Positions 1 to 9,438 are shown, counted from the stretch's first letter. The stretch is DNA of 57,469 nucleotides from Muribaculaceae bacterium (GCA_023664185.1 JAMPGA010000005.1:1-57469); one strand, 5' to 3'. Notes: generated from the sequence alone by a model not told the origin. A program made the numbers and translations.

Positions 1-2
1 AC

Positions 3-76
3 GGCTCATTAGCTCAACTGAATAGAGCATCTGACTACGGATCAGAAGGTTACAGGTTTGAATCCTGTATGAGTCA
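3..76 (+). tRNA. tRNA-Arg (anticodon ACG)
   Basis: The 7-bp acceptor stem pairs GGCTCAT (3-9) with ATGAGTC (69-75), position 76 being the discriminator A. The anticodon arm is TCTGA / CTACGGA / TCAGA, giving anticodon ACG. The TTC-containing T arm precedes the acceptor 3' strand. CCA is not encoded. The gene is followed at once by a strong terminator. Confidence 0.95.
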
Positions 77-81
77 CTCTC

Positions 82-112
82 AAGGCTGACAATAAAAATT
101 GTCAGCCTTTTT
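82..112 (+). terminator. Rho-independent terminator of tRNA-Arg(ACG)
   Basis: A perfect 12-bp stem, AAGGCTGACAAT (82-93) and ATTGTCAGCCTT (98-109), with an AAAA loop and a T run. It begins six bases after the tRNA. Confidence 0.93.
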
Positions 113-302
113 GCTGTTTGATATCCAGCCTCTGTAGGTGGCACGGCCGAAAGGGAGAAAACGCATTGGAGCCGTCGCTGCGGTGCTTGAGGAGGTCTTC
201 TTCGGTTTCGGTCAACTTGCCGACAACATGATGGACACCGCAATCCCACCGGTTGAGCCGGGTATGGACTACATGTTGCGCAGCATTATTCTGCCGCAGC
301 TC
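113..302. other. Unassigned spacer with a possible decayed reading frame
   Basis: Between the tRNA terminator and the GH97 promoter there is no recognisable gene. A plus-strand frame opens with GTG at 138 and stays open into the GH97 gene; its first residues (ARPKGRKRIGAVAAV) look protein-like, but it has no promoter and matches no family I know. It could be a gene remnant beside the tRNA or chance. Confidence 0.3.
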
Positions 303-333
303 TTTGCCGCTACCGATTTTATGCGTAAATTTG
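303..333 (+). promoter_or_regulatory. Bacteroidetes-type promoter of the GH97 gene
   Basis: -33 element TTTG at 303-306 and -7 element TAAATTTG at 326-333, spaced 19 nt, which fits the primary sigma factor consensus of Bacteroides. Transcription should begin near 338-342, leaving about 25 nt of leader before the ATG at 364. Confidence 0.75.
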
Positions 334-363
334 TGTCGATTATTTATAGGCCGAACATTTACC

Positions 364-2307
364 ATGAAAATCAAATATTTCGCTTTACTCCCGGCATTAT
401 GCTTGGTACAGGCCGCTCAGGGAGCCGAGATAAGCAGCCCTTCGGGCAATATCGTTGTAACCACATCTGTCAGCGCCGACGGCACCCCACTCTACGCCGT
501 GACACTCGATGGCAAACCCGTGATAAACAGTACTCCGCTCGGCCTGGTGCTCGACTTTGCCGACCTGTCCACAGGATTGAAAGAAACCGGATGCGACATC
601 ACCAAGGTCGACCGCAGCTACGTGCAGGACAAAATCAAGAAAAGCCACATTGACGTAAAGGCCAACGAAGGCGTGGTAAAATATGAAGGCGAAAAGAAAA
701 AGCTCAATATCGAATGGCACGTGGCCGACGACGGCGTGGCCTACCGCTACTATGTGCCGTCCCAAAGCGGCAAAGCGGCCATGGTCGTAAAGGAGGAGGC
801 AAGCTCATTCTCATTCCCCTCGGGCACAAGCACATTCCTAACGCCCCAGTCAGACGCAATGATCGGATGGAAGCGCACCAAGCCCAGCTATGAGGAATAC
901 TACGTTGTGGATGCACCGATGGACAGTGTGTCGCAATACGGCCATGGCTACACATTCCCGGCACTATTCAAAACTCCCGACGGGATATGGACCCTGATAA
1001 CCGAGACCGGTGTCGACGGCTACTACTGCGGCTCGCACCTCAGCGACTTCAAGGACGGCAAGTACACCATAGCCTTCCCGATGGAAGAGGAAAACAACGG
1101 CAATGGCTCGGCCACGCCCGGCGTGAAGGTGCCCGGCTACACCCCCTGGCGCGTGATGGCCATAGGCAACAGCCTTGCTCCTATCGTTGAGACCACCCTG
1201 CCATGGGACCTCGTGGAGCCTCGCTACGACTACGTGACAAAAGGAAAGGCCCGCCCGGCCAAGGGAACTTGGAGCTGGATTCTGTGGCAAGACCCGTCGA
1301 TCAACTACGATGACCAAGTGAAATTCATCGATTTCGCAGCCGATATGGGATATGACAATGTGCTTGTCGATGACTGGTGGGACAAGAACATCGGCACAGA
1401 GCGAATGGAAGAACTGATTAAGTACGCCAAGTCGAAAGGTGTGCGCCTTACATTGTGGTACTCATCGTCCGGCTCATGGAACGACATTGTGCAAGGCCCC
1501 GTGAACCGCATGGACCGCCCCATCGTCCGCAAGAAATGGATGAAATGGATGCGCGACAACGGCGTGGATGCCGTAAAGGTCGATTTTTTCGGCGGCGACA
1601 AGCAAGAGACCATACGCCTGTATGAAGATATCCTGAGCGATGCCGCCGACTATGGCATCGACGTTGTGTTCCACGGTTGCACATTGCCGCGTGGATGGGA
1701 GCGAATGTACCCCAACTTCGTAGGCGCAGAAGCTGTCCTTGCATCTGAAAACCTCGTCTTCGGCCAGGAATTCTGCGACATGGAAGCCCTCCACGCTTCG
1801 CTCCACCCATTCATACGCAACGCTGCGGCAATCATGGAATATGGTGGCTCTCCGCTCAACAAGAGCCTTAACCGCAAGAACGAGGGCAAGCCATATCGCC
1901 GCACTACCGATGCCTTTGAACTCGCCACATCAGTATTGTTCCAGAACCCCGTGCAGTATTTCGCTCTCGCGCCCAATAACCTCACTGATGCCCCGGCTGT
2001 CGCCATCGACTTCCTTAAGAACGTGCCAACCACTTGGGACGATACAAAGTATATCGACGGCTATCCCGGCAAATATGCAGTGGTTGCACGCCGCCACGGA
2101 AACAAATGGTACATCGCTGGTGTGAGCAATCTCGACCAGCCCACTACCCTCAACCTCAACCTGCCCATGTTTGAAAAAGGTACTACACTCGAAATGATCA
2201 ACGACGACAAGACCGGACAACCGATTCTCACCGAGCTCAAAGTGAAAGACCCACAAAAAGTCGTTGTGACAATCAATCCTAACTCCGGATTCGTAATACA
2301 TCGGTGA
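364..2307 (+). CDS. Glycoside hydrolase family 97 protein (alpha-galactosidase-like, retaining type)
   Basis: A secreted or periplasmic exo-glycosidase of family GH97 (SusB family), 647 residues. A signal peptide (MKIKYFALLPALCLVQAAQG) sets the start at ATG 364, downstream of the promoter; the frame is open further upstream but that part is not used. An N-terminal beta-sandwich precedes a TIM barrel with VDDWWDKN and the KVDFF motif. GH97 splits into inverting alpha-glucosidases (Glu base) and retaining alpha-galactosidases with an Asp nucleophile; Asp407 in KVDFF matches the retaining class, and Glu462, 55 residues on, has the spacing I recall for the acid/base of the Bacteroides retaining enzyme. 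No SusC/SusD pair lies beside it, so the substrate is inferred only from the motif class. Confidence 0.9.
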   Translation: MKIKYFALLPALCLVQAAQGAEISSPSGNIVVTTSVSADGTPLYAVTLDGKPVINSTPLGLVLDFADLSTGLKETGCDITKVDRSYVQDKIKKSHIDVKANEGVVKYEGEKKKLNIEWHVADDGVAYRYYVPSQSGKAAMVVKEEASSFSFPSGTSTFLTPQSDAMIGWKRTKPSYEEYYVVDAPMDSVSQYGHGYTFPALFKTPDGIWTLITETGVDGYYCGSHLSDFKDGKYTIAFPMEEENNGNGSATPGVKVPGYTPWRVMAIGNSLAPIVETTLPWDLVEPRYDYVTKGKARPAKGTWSWILWQDPSINYDDQVKFIDFAADMGYDNVLVDDWWDKNIGTERMEELIKYAKSKGVRLTLWYSSSGSWNDIVQGPVNRMDRPIVRKKWMKWMRDNGVDAVKVDFFGGDKQETIRLYEDILSDAADYGIDVVFHGCTLPRGWERMYPNFVGAEAVLASENLVFGQEFCDMEALHASLHPFIRNAAAIMEYGGSPLNKSLNRKNEGKPYRRTTDAFELATSVLFQNPVQYFALAPNNLTDAPAVAIDFLKNVPTTWDDTKYIDGYPGKYAVVARRHGNKWYIAGVSNLDQPTTLNLNLPMFEKGTTLEMINDDKTGQPILTELKVKDPQKVVVTINPNSGFVIHR

Positions 2308-2371
2308 ATAACATTCCTCTCTCTTTTAGGGGTCAGCGGACAGGGGTGAAAGAATTCTCAATTCTCCATTC

Positions 2372-3409
2372 TCATTTCCCCTTCAGTCCAAATAGTTTGG
2401 CCGTTAGTCGACTCCGGTTCAGCACCTGTGTGGCAAGCCACCAGGGTATTGCCACGCCACATGCCACACACACTATCTCTGCTGCCCCATATCCCCATAT
2501 TCCGGCACTTTCCACTACATGCAACTTCACTATCACGCCCTTGGCAAATGCCTCAAACGTGGTGTGAAACAGGTAGATGAAATACGACGCTCCTGAGATT
2601 GAATAGACCACTCCAAGACACCATTTGGCAGACCTCAGCACTATCTGACGAGCCACGACAAGCGTTGCCCACGACCCCGTCAATGCACATATCAATCCTC
2701 GCACGGGCCTCCACACACTCCCGGCCTCCGGACTGATCCATAGAATATCGACCGCAAGCAGCAGGAAAATAATCACTGTGACCCACTGTATCCACGGTGC
2801 AAACGTTGTAACGCACATCTTGCGCATATAATCGCACGCACAGACACCTGACATGAAGAATACAAGGTTGTCAAAAAACTGCCTGATACAGAACACCAGC
2901 GGCATATATTCCTCTACAAAGTGAAGCCCAACGGCCACAACAAGTAACCCGAGCCTAAGTCCCGGTGTGCGGAAAGCCGGGATAATCACCATCATCCACC
3001 ACAGCGCCCAGACAAACCATAGGAATCCACCTGCCACAGGCTCATAAAGTATGGCCACAAAGTCAGATACATTTACCGGATGATCGAGGGGCATTACACG
3101 CGCAAACGCTATCTTTATTCCGAACAGTATCAACGACGTAACAAAATAGGGCACCATCAGGCGCTTGAATTTACGGCTCAAAAACTTCCCGTAAGGCTCA
3201 TCGCGCCACGTGGCGGCAAGCAGAAAACCGCTCATCATCATAAACAAAGGCATGTGGAAGAGGTAAATGAAATCCTTAACTGCCTCAAGCCCGGACGGCA
3301 TCCCATCCATATTGAAATGACCTATCACCACAAGCACTATGGCAATTCCCCGCGCCACATCTACTGTCTCATAGCGTACCACACGTCCTGTAATATTCGC
3401 AGACTTCAT
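2372..3409 (-). CDS. Acyltransferase 3 family membrane protein
   Basis: An integral membrane O-acyltransferase of the acyltransferase-3 family, 345 residues with about ten hydrophobic segments. The N-terminal motif RYETVDVARGIAIVLVVIGH carries the family Arg and His. Members acetylate sugars of surface polysaccharides or lipids at the cytoplasmic membrane. I chose ATG at 3409; an in-frame GTG two codons upstream (3415) is possible. A -7-like TAATTTTG lies on this strand at 3437-3430. It is convergent with the GH97 gene and divergent from parE. No sugar biosynthesis genes adjoin it, so the acceptor is unknown. Confidence 0.82.
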   Translation of the reverse strand: MKSANITGRVVRYETVDVARGIAIVLVVIGHFNMDGMPSGLEAVKDFIYLFHMPLFMMMSGFLLAATWRDEPYGKFLSRKFKRLMVPYFVTSLILFGIKIAFARVMPLDHPVNVSDFVAILYEPVAGGFLWFVWALWWMMVIIPAFRTPGLRLGLLVVAVGLHFVEEYMPLVFCIRQFFDNLVFFMSGVCACDYMRKMCVTTFAPWIQWVTVIIFLLLAVDILWISPEAGSVWRPVRGLICALTGSWATLVVARQIVLRSAKWCLGVVYSISGASYFIYLFHTTFEAFAKGVIVKLHVVESAGIWGYGAAEIVCVACGVAIPWWLATQVLNRSRLTAKLFGLKGK

Positions 3410-3513
3410 ATTCACACAATTTAGACCAGCAAAATTAAAAATAATTTTTAGAGGGCTGACACACTATTTTGTATGATTTTGCCCCATACGGCATTTTTTT
3501 CCAAAAAATTTGC

Positions 3514-3521
3514 TACCTTTG
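3514..3521 (+). promoter_or_regulatory. -7 box directly upstream of parE (probably leaderless)
   Basis: TACCTTTG fits the TAnnTTTG consensus. Its last base lies six nucleotides before the ATG at 3528, so the transcript should start at or next to the start codon. No convincing -33 TTTG is found at 19-21 nt. Confidence 0.65.
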
Positions 3522-3527
3522 CGTGTT

Positions 3528-5483
3528 ATGACAGAAAACTACGAAGATATCCTCACCCCCGACCCCGACACCTCAGCCATATACGACGAAAGTTCCATCA
3601 CCACCCTGGACTGGAAGGAGCATATACGCCGCCGTCCGGGCATGTATATCGGCGATGTGGGCGACGGCTCGAAATTTGACGATGGCATCTATGTACTCAT
3701 CAAGGAAGTGATGGACAATGCCATCGACGAGTTTGTCATGGGATACGGACGCGTGATAACCGTCGAAGTCTCCGACACCTGGGTGGAGGTGCGCGACAAT
3801 GGCCGCGGCATCCCCCTGGGCAAGCTCGTGGAGGCTTCGTCGCGCATGAACACCGGCGGCAAATACGACTCCAAGGCTTTCAAGAAGTCGGTGGGTCTAA
3901 ACGGCGTGGGCATCAAGGCTGTCAACGCACTATCCACGGCGTTCTACATACGCTCCGTGCGCGACGGTCAGAGCAAAAGCGTAAACTACAGCTGCGGCGA
4001 GATAATATCTGAATCGCCCATCGAGCCCACCGACGAGCCCAACGGCACACTGGTGCGCTTCACCCCCGACGCCGGGATATTCAAGGGCTACAGCTTCAGG
4101 CTGGAGTTCATAATCCCGATGGTGAAAAACTACACCTACCTCAACACCGGGCTGACCATAATACTGAACGGAAAGAAATATGTGTCGAAAGGAGGTCTGC
4201 TCGACCTGCTGCGCGACAATATCACCACCGACACCCTCTACGAGCCCATACACCTGCTGGGCGAGGATATTGAGGTGGCCATAACACACACCAACCAGCG
4301 CGGCGAGGAGTATTACTCGTTTGTCAACGGTGCCAACACCGTCCACGGTGGCACCCATCTGGCAGCCTTCAAGGAAGCGGTGGCCAGAACCTTCAAGGAA
4401 TATTTCAAAAAAGATTTCGACCCCTCAGATGTGCGCGGCGGCATCATAGCAGCCATATCGGTGAAGGTGGAGGAGCCCGTGTTCGACTCGCAGGCCAAAA
4501 CCAAACTGACCAGCCGCGAGATGGGACCAGACGGCCCTTCGGTGCAGAAATTCGTGGGCGATTTCATAAAGACCGAGCTCGACAACTATCTGCATCGCAA
4601 CACCGATATTGCCGATATCATACTGAAGAAAGTTCAGGAAAACGAGCGCGACCGCAAAGCCATGTCGGCCGTGACAAAGGCTGCACGCGAGAAGGCCAAG
4701 AAGGTGAATCTCCACAACAAGAAGCTGCTCGATTGCCGCGTACACCTCAACGACCCAAAAGGGGACGAGGAGAAGAAACGCGCATCGTCAATCTTCATCA
4801 CCGAGGGCGACTCGGCCGCAGGTTCCATTACCAAAATCCGCAATGTGGAAACACAGGCCGTGTTCTCGCTGCGAGGCAAACCGAAGAATTCCTACGGCGT
4901 GCCGGCCAAGATACTCTATGAGAACGAAGAGTTCAACCTGCTGCAAGCCGCACTCAACATTGAGGAGGGTATCGACGGGCTGCGCTACAACAACGTGATA
5001 ATAGCCACCGATGCCGACGTCGACGGTATGCACATACGCCTGCTGCTGCTGACATTCTTCCTGCAGTTCTTCCCCGATATGGTGAAGAAGGGCCACGTCT
5101 ACGTGCTGCAGACTCCGCTGTTCCGTGTGCGCAACGCCAAGACCGTGCGCAAAGGCGCCAGAGCCAAAAGCTCGGAAAACACCGAGACATACTACTGCTA
5201 CACCGACGAGGAGCGCATCGAAGCCATAAAGAAGCTGGGCGACAATGCCGAGATTACACGATTCAAAGGTCTGGGCGAGATCTCACCCGACGAGTTCAGG
5301 GGATTCATAGGCCCCGACATGCGAGCCGACCGTGTGAGCCTGCGCAAGGAGGACGGCGTAGACGAACTGCTGGAATTCTACATGGGCAAGAACACCATGG
5401 ACCGCCAGGTGTTCATCATAAACAATCTGGTGGTCGAGGACGACTCTCACCTCGACTCCGAAACTCCCCTCGACGAAGACTGA
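3528..5483 (+). CDS. parE: DNA topoisomerase IV subunit B
   Basis: The ATPase subunit of topoisomerase IV, which decatenates daughter chromosomes; 651 residues. The GHKL ATPase domain shows EVMDNAIDE (60-68), DNGRGIP and [14 protein letters not shown]. The Toprim domain shows [10 protein letters not shown] near residue 426 and DADVDG near 495. EGDSA(A/S)GSI followed by [15 protein letters not shown] is the ParE-like form in Bacteroidetes rather than GyrB. The ATG at 3528 is preferred because a -7 box occupies the bases just upstream. coaD follows after 4 nt and the S41 protease gene follows that. The partner gene parC is not in the window. Confidence 0.93.
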   Translation: MTENYEDILTPDPDTSAIYDESSITTLDWKEHIRRRPGMYIGDVGDGSKFDDGIYVLIKEVMDNAIDEFVMGYGRVITVEVSDTWVEVRDNGRGIPLGKLVEASSRMNTGGKYDSKAFKKSVGLNGVGIKAVNALSTAFYIRSVRDGQSKSVNYSCGEIISESPIEPTDEPNGTLVRFTPDAGIFKGYSFRLEFIIPMVKNYTYLNTGLTIILNGKKYVSKGGLLDLLRDNITTDTLYEPIHLLGEDIEVAITHTNQRGEEYYSFVNGANTVHGGTHLAAFKEAVARTFKEYFKKDFDPSDVRGGIIAAISVKVEEPVFDSQAKTKLTSREMGPDGPSVQKFVGDFIKTELDNYLHRNTDIADIILKKVQENERDRKAMSAVTKAAREKAKKVNLHNKKLLDCRVHLNDPKGDEEKKRASSIFITEGDSAAGSITKIRNVETQAVFSLRGKPKNSYGVPAKILYENEEFNLLQAALNIEEGIDGLRYNNVIIATDADVDGMHIRLLLLTFFLQFFPDMVKKGHVYVLQTPLFRVRNAKTVRKGARAKSSENTETYYCYTDEERIEAIKKLGDNAEITRFKGLGEISPDEFRGFIGPDMRADRVSLRKEDGVDELLEFYMGKNTMDRQVFIINNLVVEDDSHLDSETPLDED

Positions 5484-5487
5484 CAAG

Positions 5488-5931
5488 ATGACTGAGAAGG
5501 TAATTCTTTTCCCGGGATCGTTCGACCCCTTCACCATAGGCCACAAATCGCTGGTCGACAGGGTGCTTCCGCTGTTCGACCGCGTCGTCATAGCCATCGG
5601 AGCCAACTCATCGAAGCCCGGAGCTACCCCTGTGGAGCAGCGCGTGGAGAGCATCAAGGCTCTCTATGCCTCCGAGCCAAAGATTGAGGTGATGGCCTAC
5701 AGCGGTCTCACAGTCGATGCCTGCCAGGCGTGTGGCGCCCGGTGGATGCTGAGAGGGGTGCGCACTGTGGCCGACTATGAATATGAGCGCAATCTGGCCG
5801 ACATAAACCGCGATCTTGCCGGTGTAGACACTCTCATACTGTTCACCCTCCCCGGCCTCGCCTCGGTATCATCGTCGATGGTGAGAGAATTGGCCTCATA
5901 TGGCCGCGATGTGAGCCGCTTCCTTCCTTAA
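5488..5931 (+). CDS. coaD: Phosphopantetheine adenylyltransferase
   Basis: Transfers AMP from ATP to 4'-phosphopantetheine, the penultimate step of coenzyme A synthesis, in the cytoplasm. The nucleotidyltransferase signature GSFDPFTIGH (TIGH in place of HxGH) is at the N terminus, and the SSSMVRE motif near the C terminus is the second nucleotide-binding element. At 147 residues it is slightly shorter than usual. It starts 4 nt after parE and is clearly cotranscribed with it. Confidence 0.95.
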   Translation: MTEKVILFPGSFDPFTIGHKSLVDRVLPLFDRVVIAIGANSSKPGATPVEQRVESIKALYASEPKIEVMAYSGLTVDACQACGARWMLRGVRTVADYEYERNLADINRDLAGVDTLILFTLPGLASVSSSMVRELASYGRDVSRFLP

Positions 5932-5954
5932 GTGACGATTAACACACTCTGTAA

Positions 5955-7550
5955 ATGAAAAGATTTTTCCCCATACTGTTCCTGTCGCTGGCTGCACTCT
6001 CCATGGCCCAGGTGAAGTTTGACGCTGCCCGCAAGACCGCCTTTGCCGAGCAGATAATAGAGAACTTCTATGTCGACAAGGTCGACTCCACCCAGCTGGT
6101 GGAGGAGGCCATAAAAGGGATGCTCAAAACCCTCGACCCACACTCGCAATACACCAACGCCGAGGAGACCCGGGAGCTCAACGAGCCCCTCGAAGGCAAC
6201 TTCTCGGGCATAGGCATACGCTTCCAGATGAACCATGACACGCTTTATGTGATTGAGTCAATCGTAGGAGGGCCGTCGGAGAGAGTGGGCATACAGCCCG
6301 GCGACCGCATCATATCGTGCAACGACACCGTGCTGGCCGGACAGAAGCTGAAAAACTCCGACATACTCAAGACCCTGCGCGGCCCCAAAGGCACCGTGGC
6401 TAATCTGAAAGTGATGCGCAAGGGTGAGCCCCGCATGCTCGACTTCAAGGTGGTGCGCGAGGATATACCTATCTACAGCATCGACGCCACATATATGGTC
6501 AACGACTCGGTGGGCTTCATCTCAATAACCCGCTTTGGCGCAAGTACTGCCGACGAGACCGTCGAGGCCATCAAGAAACTGCAGCGAAAGGGGATGCGCC
6601 ATCTGATCATCGACCTCTCCGACAACGGAGGCGGCTATCTGCGCTCGGCCACCGATATCGCCAACATGTTTCTGCGCAAGGGCGACATGCTGGTCTACAC
6701 CGAGTCGCCCAAAAACGGCCGTGCCGAGTATGTGGCCGCCGACAATGGATTTTTCCAGGACGGACGCCTGGTGGTTATGATCAACCAGAACTCCGCCTCG
6801 GCCAGCGAGATCCTCTCAGGCGCCGTGCAGGACAATGACCGCGGTGTCATAGTGGGTCGTCGCTCTTTTGGCAAAGGCCTGGTGCAAAGACCATTCCCCT
6901 TCCCCGATGGCTCGATGATACGCCTGACCGTGTCGCGATACTACACCCCTGCCGGGCGCTGCATACAGAAGCCCTACAGCAGCGGCGACGACTCGGACTA
7001 CCGCCTCGACATGACTCACCGCTATGAGTCGGGCGAGTTCTCGCATGCCGACTCCATCCACTTCCCCGACTCGCTGAAGTGCTACACACTGCACCTCAAG
7101 CGCCCGGTCTATGGCGGCGGCGGCATCATGCCTGACCGCTTTGTGGCCATCGATACCACAATGTTCTCACCCTACTACCGAGACCTCGTGGCCAAAGGTG
7201 TGCTCAACCGATACAGCGTTGAATATGTCGACGCCAACCGCTCCACTCTGAAAAAGCAATATCGCAGCGAAGACGATTTCATAGACCGCTTTGAGGTGAC
7301 GCCACAGATGCTCGACTCCCTGCGCAACGCCGCCGAGAGCGACAGCATAGCCTTTGTCGACGAGCAGTATACCCGCTCGCTGCCGCTGATAGAGCTAAAC
7401 CTGAAGGGACTGATCGGACGCGACCTGTTTGAGCAATCCACTTACTACAGAGTGGCCAACCCCCTCAACCCCATCTACAACTCGGCCGTCGAGGTCATCA
7501 CCGATCCTCGCCTCTACCGCCAGTATCTTAGCCCCGCCCAGGATCAATGA
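5955..7550 (+). CDS. S41 family C-terminal processing peptidase
   Basis: A periplasmic serine protease of the CtpA/Prc family, 531 residues. A signal peptide (MKRFFPILFLSLAALSMA) is followed by an N-terminal helical part, a PDZ domain (about residues 75-160, SGIGIRFQM) and the S41 catalytic domain. IIDLSDNGGGYL is the conserved core strand, Ser in NSASASEIL (about 280) the nucleophile and Lys in GKGLVQ (about 306) the general base. It lies 23 nt after coaD, and its stop overlaps the start of the next gene (ATGA). Confidence 0.92.
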   Translation: MKRFFPILFLSLAALSMAQVKFDAARKTAFAEQIIENFYVDKVDSTQLVEEAIKGMLKTLDPHSQYTNAEETRELNEPLEGNFSGIGIRFQMNHDTLYVIESIVGGPSERVGIQPGDRIISCNDTVLAGQKLKNSDILKTLRGPKGTVANLKVMRKGEPRMLDFKVVREDIPIYSIDATYMVNDSVGFISITRFGASTADETVEAIKKLQRKGMRHLIIDLSDNGGGYLRSATDIANMFLRKGDMLVYTESPKNGRAEYVAADNGFFQDGRLVVMINQNSASASEILSGAVQDNDRGVIVGRRSFGKGLVQRPFPFPDGSMIRLTVSRYYTPAGRCIQKPYSSGDDSDYRLDMTHRYESGEFSHADSIHFPDSLKCYTLHLKRPVYGGGGIMPDRFVAIDTTMFSPYYRDLVAKGVLNRYSVEYVDANRSTLKKQYRSEDDFIDRFEVTPQMLDSLRNAAESDSIAFVDEQYTRSLPLIELNLKGLIGRDLFEQSTYYRVANPLNPIYNSAVEVITDPRLYRQYLSPAQDQ

Positions 7551-8461
7551 ACCCGTTTGCCTCGAAGTGTGTAGGTCTGCTGGGGCGCACCATTTACCGC
7601 CTCGGCCTTCTCAAGACTGCCATTTACATAGAAATGGACGGTGGGATATGCTCGCAAATGCACTTCTATATGGCCGGTCGTATGCTGGAGCGGCAGGGAC
7701 ACAAGGTGATATTCGAGTTGAAATGGTTTGATGAATGTGGCCTCGACACCGACGGCCGCTTCGCGCGCTGTTTCGACCTACAGAAAGCCTTCCCCACCCT
7801 CCCCATACACACCTGCCACTCAGGTATCCGCAGCCTGCTGTTCCGCAAATCGTGGCCCCGGGCCATAGACTGGTTCGACAAGTCGGCCGATCCGCTCGAA
7901 TGGCTCTCCACCACCCCCCCGGCCTATATCATGGGCTATTTTCATGACACCGAGGAGATGTATGGCTCACTGTTCAGAGATACATTCTGCGTAGACACCA
8001 CCCTGCTCGACGACGAAAACCGTGCCATGCTGCGCCAGATCGAAGCCTCCTCGGCAGCCTGCGCCATGCACGTGAGAAGGGGGGACCTCGCCACCTTCAA
8101 CCCCGCCTATGGCGCGCCGGCCGACATCGACTACTTCAACCGCGCCATCCGCGAGATGAAAAAGGCCGGGGGTGACGGGATGAAATTCTACATCTTCTCC
8201 GACGAGCCCGAATGGTGTTGCTGTGAGCTGATTCCGCAACTCGACCCTTCCGACTTCACCGTCTGCGATCTCAACGGCTCAGACCGCGGCTGGTGTGATC
8301 TGGTACTTATGTCGAGATGCCCCCACCACATCACCAGCCAGGGCTCCCTGGGCAAATATGCCGCCCTTCTGCGCCCTGACCAAATGGAGGAAGGACTCGT
8401 CACGCTTCTGCCACAGTGCAGCGAATGGGCTCAGAGATTCTCGAATACAAAAATCATCTAA
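7547..8461 (+). CDS. GT11-like alpha-1,2-fucosyltransferase
   Basis: A 304-residue glycosyltransferase of the GT11 type, expected to transfer fucose from GDP-fucose in alpha-1,2 linkage. The N terminus has the family-like GGICSQMHFYMAGRML, and the diagnostic HVRRGD (about residues 175-180) is the donor-binding HxRRxD motif; FYIFSDEPEWC follows. No signal peptide, so it acts in the cytoplasm. It is translationally coupled to the S41 protease gene by a 4-nt ATGA overlap, an unusual place for a glycosyltransferase. The acceptor cannot be read from the sequence. Confidence 0.85.
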   Translation: MNPFASKCVGLLGRTIYRLGLLKTAIYIEMDGGICSQMHFYMAGRMLERQGHKVIFELKWFDECGLDTDGRFARCFDLQKAFPTLPIHTCHSGIRSLLFRKSWPRAIDWFDKSADPLEWLSTTPPAYIMGYFHDTEEMYGSLFRDTFCVDTTLLDDENRAMLRQIEASSAACAMHVRRGDLATFNPAYGAPADIDYFNRAIREMKKAGGDGMKFYIFSDEPEWCCCELIPQLDPSDFTVCDLNGSDRGWCDLVLMSRCPHHITSQGSLGKYAALLRPDQMEEGLVTLLPQCSEWAQRFSNTKII

Positions 8462-8482
8462 CCAATCATCTCACTCATACAC

Positions 8483-8986
8483 ATGAAGTACTACTATATC
8501 GACCGATTCAACCAGCAGGCAGGACCTGTGGATGAACGAGACCTGAAAAGCCTTGGAGTCACCCCCGAGACCCTGGTCTGGACCGATGGTATGGCTCAGT
8601 GGGAACCGGCAGGGAAAATGATACCCCCTTATCTGCTGGCAGGAGCCACCACCTACGGCCGCGCGGCCACTCCGCCTCCATTCGCCACCGGTAATTCCGA
8701 CTCGCGGGCTCCGATAGCCCAGTGCCCACCCACCTATCTCGCATGGTCCATACTTACCACTATTCTATGCTGCATACCCACCGGCATTCCGGCCATAATC
8801 TATTCAAGCAGAGTGGAATCGCTATGGTATGAAGGGCGCCATGACGAAGCTCGTCATGCCTCGGCCAAAGCGCGCACCTGGTGTATTGTCACAGCTTGTA
8901 TACCGGTGGTGGTAACAATCCTCTATCTGATGCTTTTTGGCATCGGGTTTCTGGGAGCTTTAAGCACATTCGGGCTGCCCGACTGA
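8483..8986 (+). CDS. GYF_2 / CD225-dispanin domain membrane protein
   Basis: A 167-residue protein with two modules. Residues 1-50 (YYYIDRFNQQAGPVDERDL...VWTDGMAQWEPA) form a GYF_2 (DUF4339) domain, thought to bind peptides. Residues 80-150 form a CD225/dispanin membrane domain: hydrophobic YLAWSILTTILCCIPTGIPA, then YSSRVESLWYEGRHDEA and a second hydrophobic segment. The pairing is common in Bacteroidetes but its role is unknown. It lies 21 nt after the fucosyltransferase gene and its stop overlaps the next start by one base. Confidence 0.82.
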   Translation: MKYYYIDRFNQQAGPVDERDLKSLGVTPETLVWTDGMAQWEPAGKMIPPYLLAGATTYGRAATPPPFATGNSDSRAPIAQCPPTYLAWSILTTILCCIPTGIPAIIYSSRVESLWYEGRHDEARHASAKARTWCIVTACIPVVVTILYLMLFGIGFLGALSTFGLPD

Positions 8987-9384
8987 TGATTGGCGCTCAC
9001 CCCAACGGCACCCTGCGGCTTTCAGTGATGCTGCTCGGCATCATCGCGCTGTTTATGCTCGGAGCCCTGTACTTTGCTGTAGACCCTTCAGCCACAAAAT
9101 GGCTGCCGCGCTGCCCGGTGCTTATGCTCACTGGCTGGGAGTGCCCGTCGTGCGGCGCGCAGAGAGCCATTCATGCTGCGCTGCATCTGCAGTTCCGACA
9201 GGCTCTGACCTTCAATCCCTTCATGCTCGTGTCTGTTCCTTACTTCCTCCTGGCCGCCTATGCCTGGTGGCTGCGGGGCCCGGGATGGAAAAAACTCAGA
9301 CACACGCTCTACTCCCCCATAGGTGTCTATATCTACGTAGCCCTCTGGTGTGCGTGGGGCATTGTCAGAAATATACTCGCATAG
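8986..9384 (+). CDS. DUF2752 membrane protein
   Basis: A 132-residue membrane protein with about three hydrophobic segments. The family signature is CPVLMLTGWECPSCGAQRAIHAALH, with the CPSCG pair and the following His. DUF2752 proteins often sit next to CD225 proteins, as here. The start at 8986 overlaps the previous stop (TGATG), so translation is probably coupled. Function unknown. Confidence 0.83.
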   Translation: MIGAHPNGTLRLSVMLLGIIALFMLGALYFAVDPSATKWLPRCPVLMLTGWECPSCGAQRAIHAALHLQFRQALTFNPFMLVSVPYFLLAAYAWWLRGPGWKKLRHTLYSPIGVYIYVALWCAWGIVRNILA

Positions 9385-9415
9385 TTGTTTTTGTGCCATC
9401 GTTTCGCTAACTTTG
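9385..9415 (+). promoter_or_regulatory. Promoter of the yqeY-serS-rbfA run
   Basis: -7 element TAACTTTG at 9408-9415 with TTG at 9385-9387 spaced 20 nt upstream. It lies between the DUF2752 stop and the ATG at 9439. Confidence 0.65.
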
Positions 9416-9438
9416 CACCTTGAATTATTAACACTTCT

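Noticed and set aside
1..302. tRNA-Arg(ACG) as an attachment site for an integrated element
   Set aside because: No integrase gene and no second partial copy of the tRNA 3' end is seen in the window.
2372..3409. Acyltransferase gene as part of a capsule or O-antigen cluster
   Set aside because: Its neighbours are a GH97 gene and parE; no nucleotide-sugar or polymer genes adjoin.
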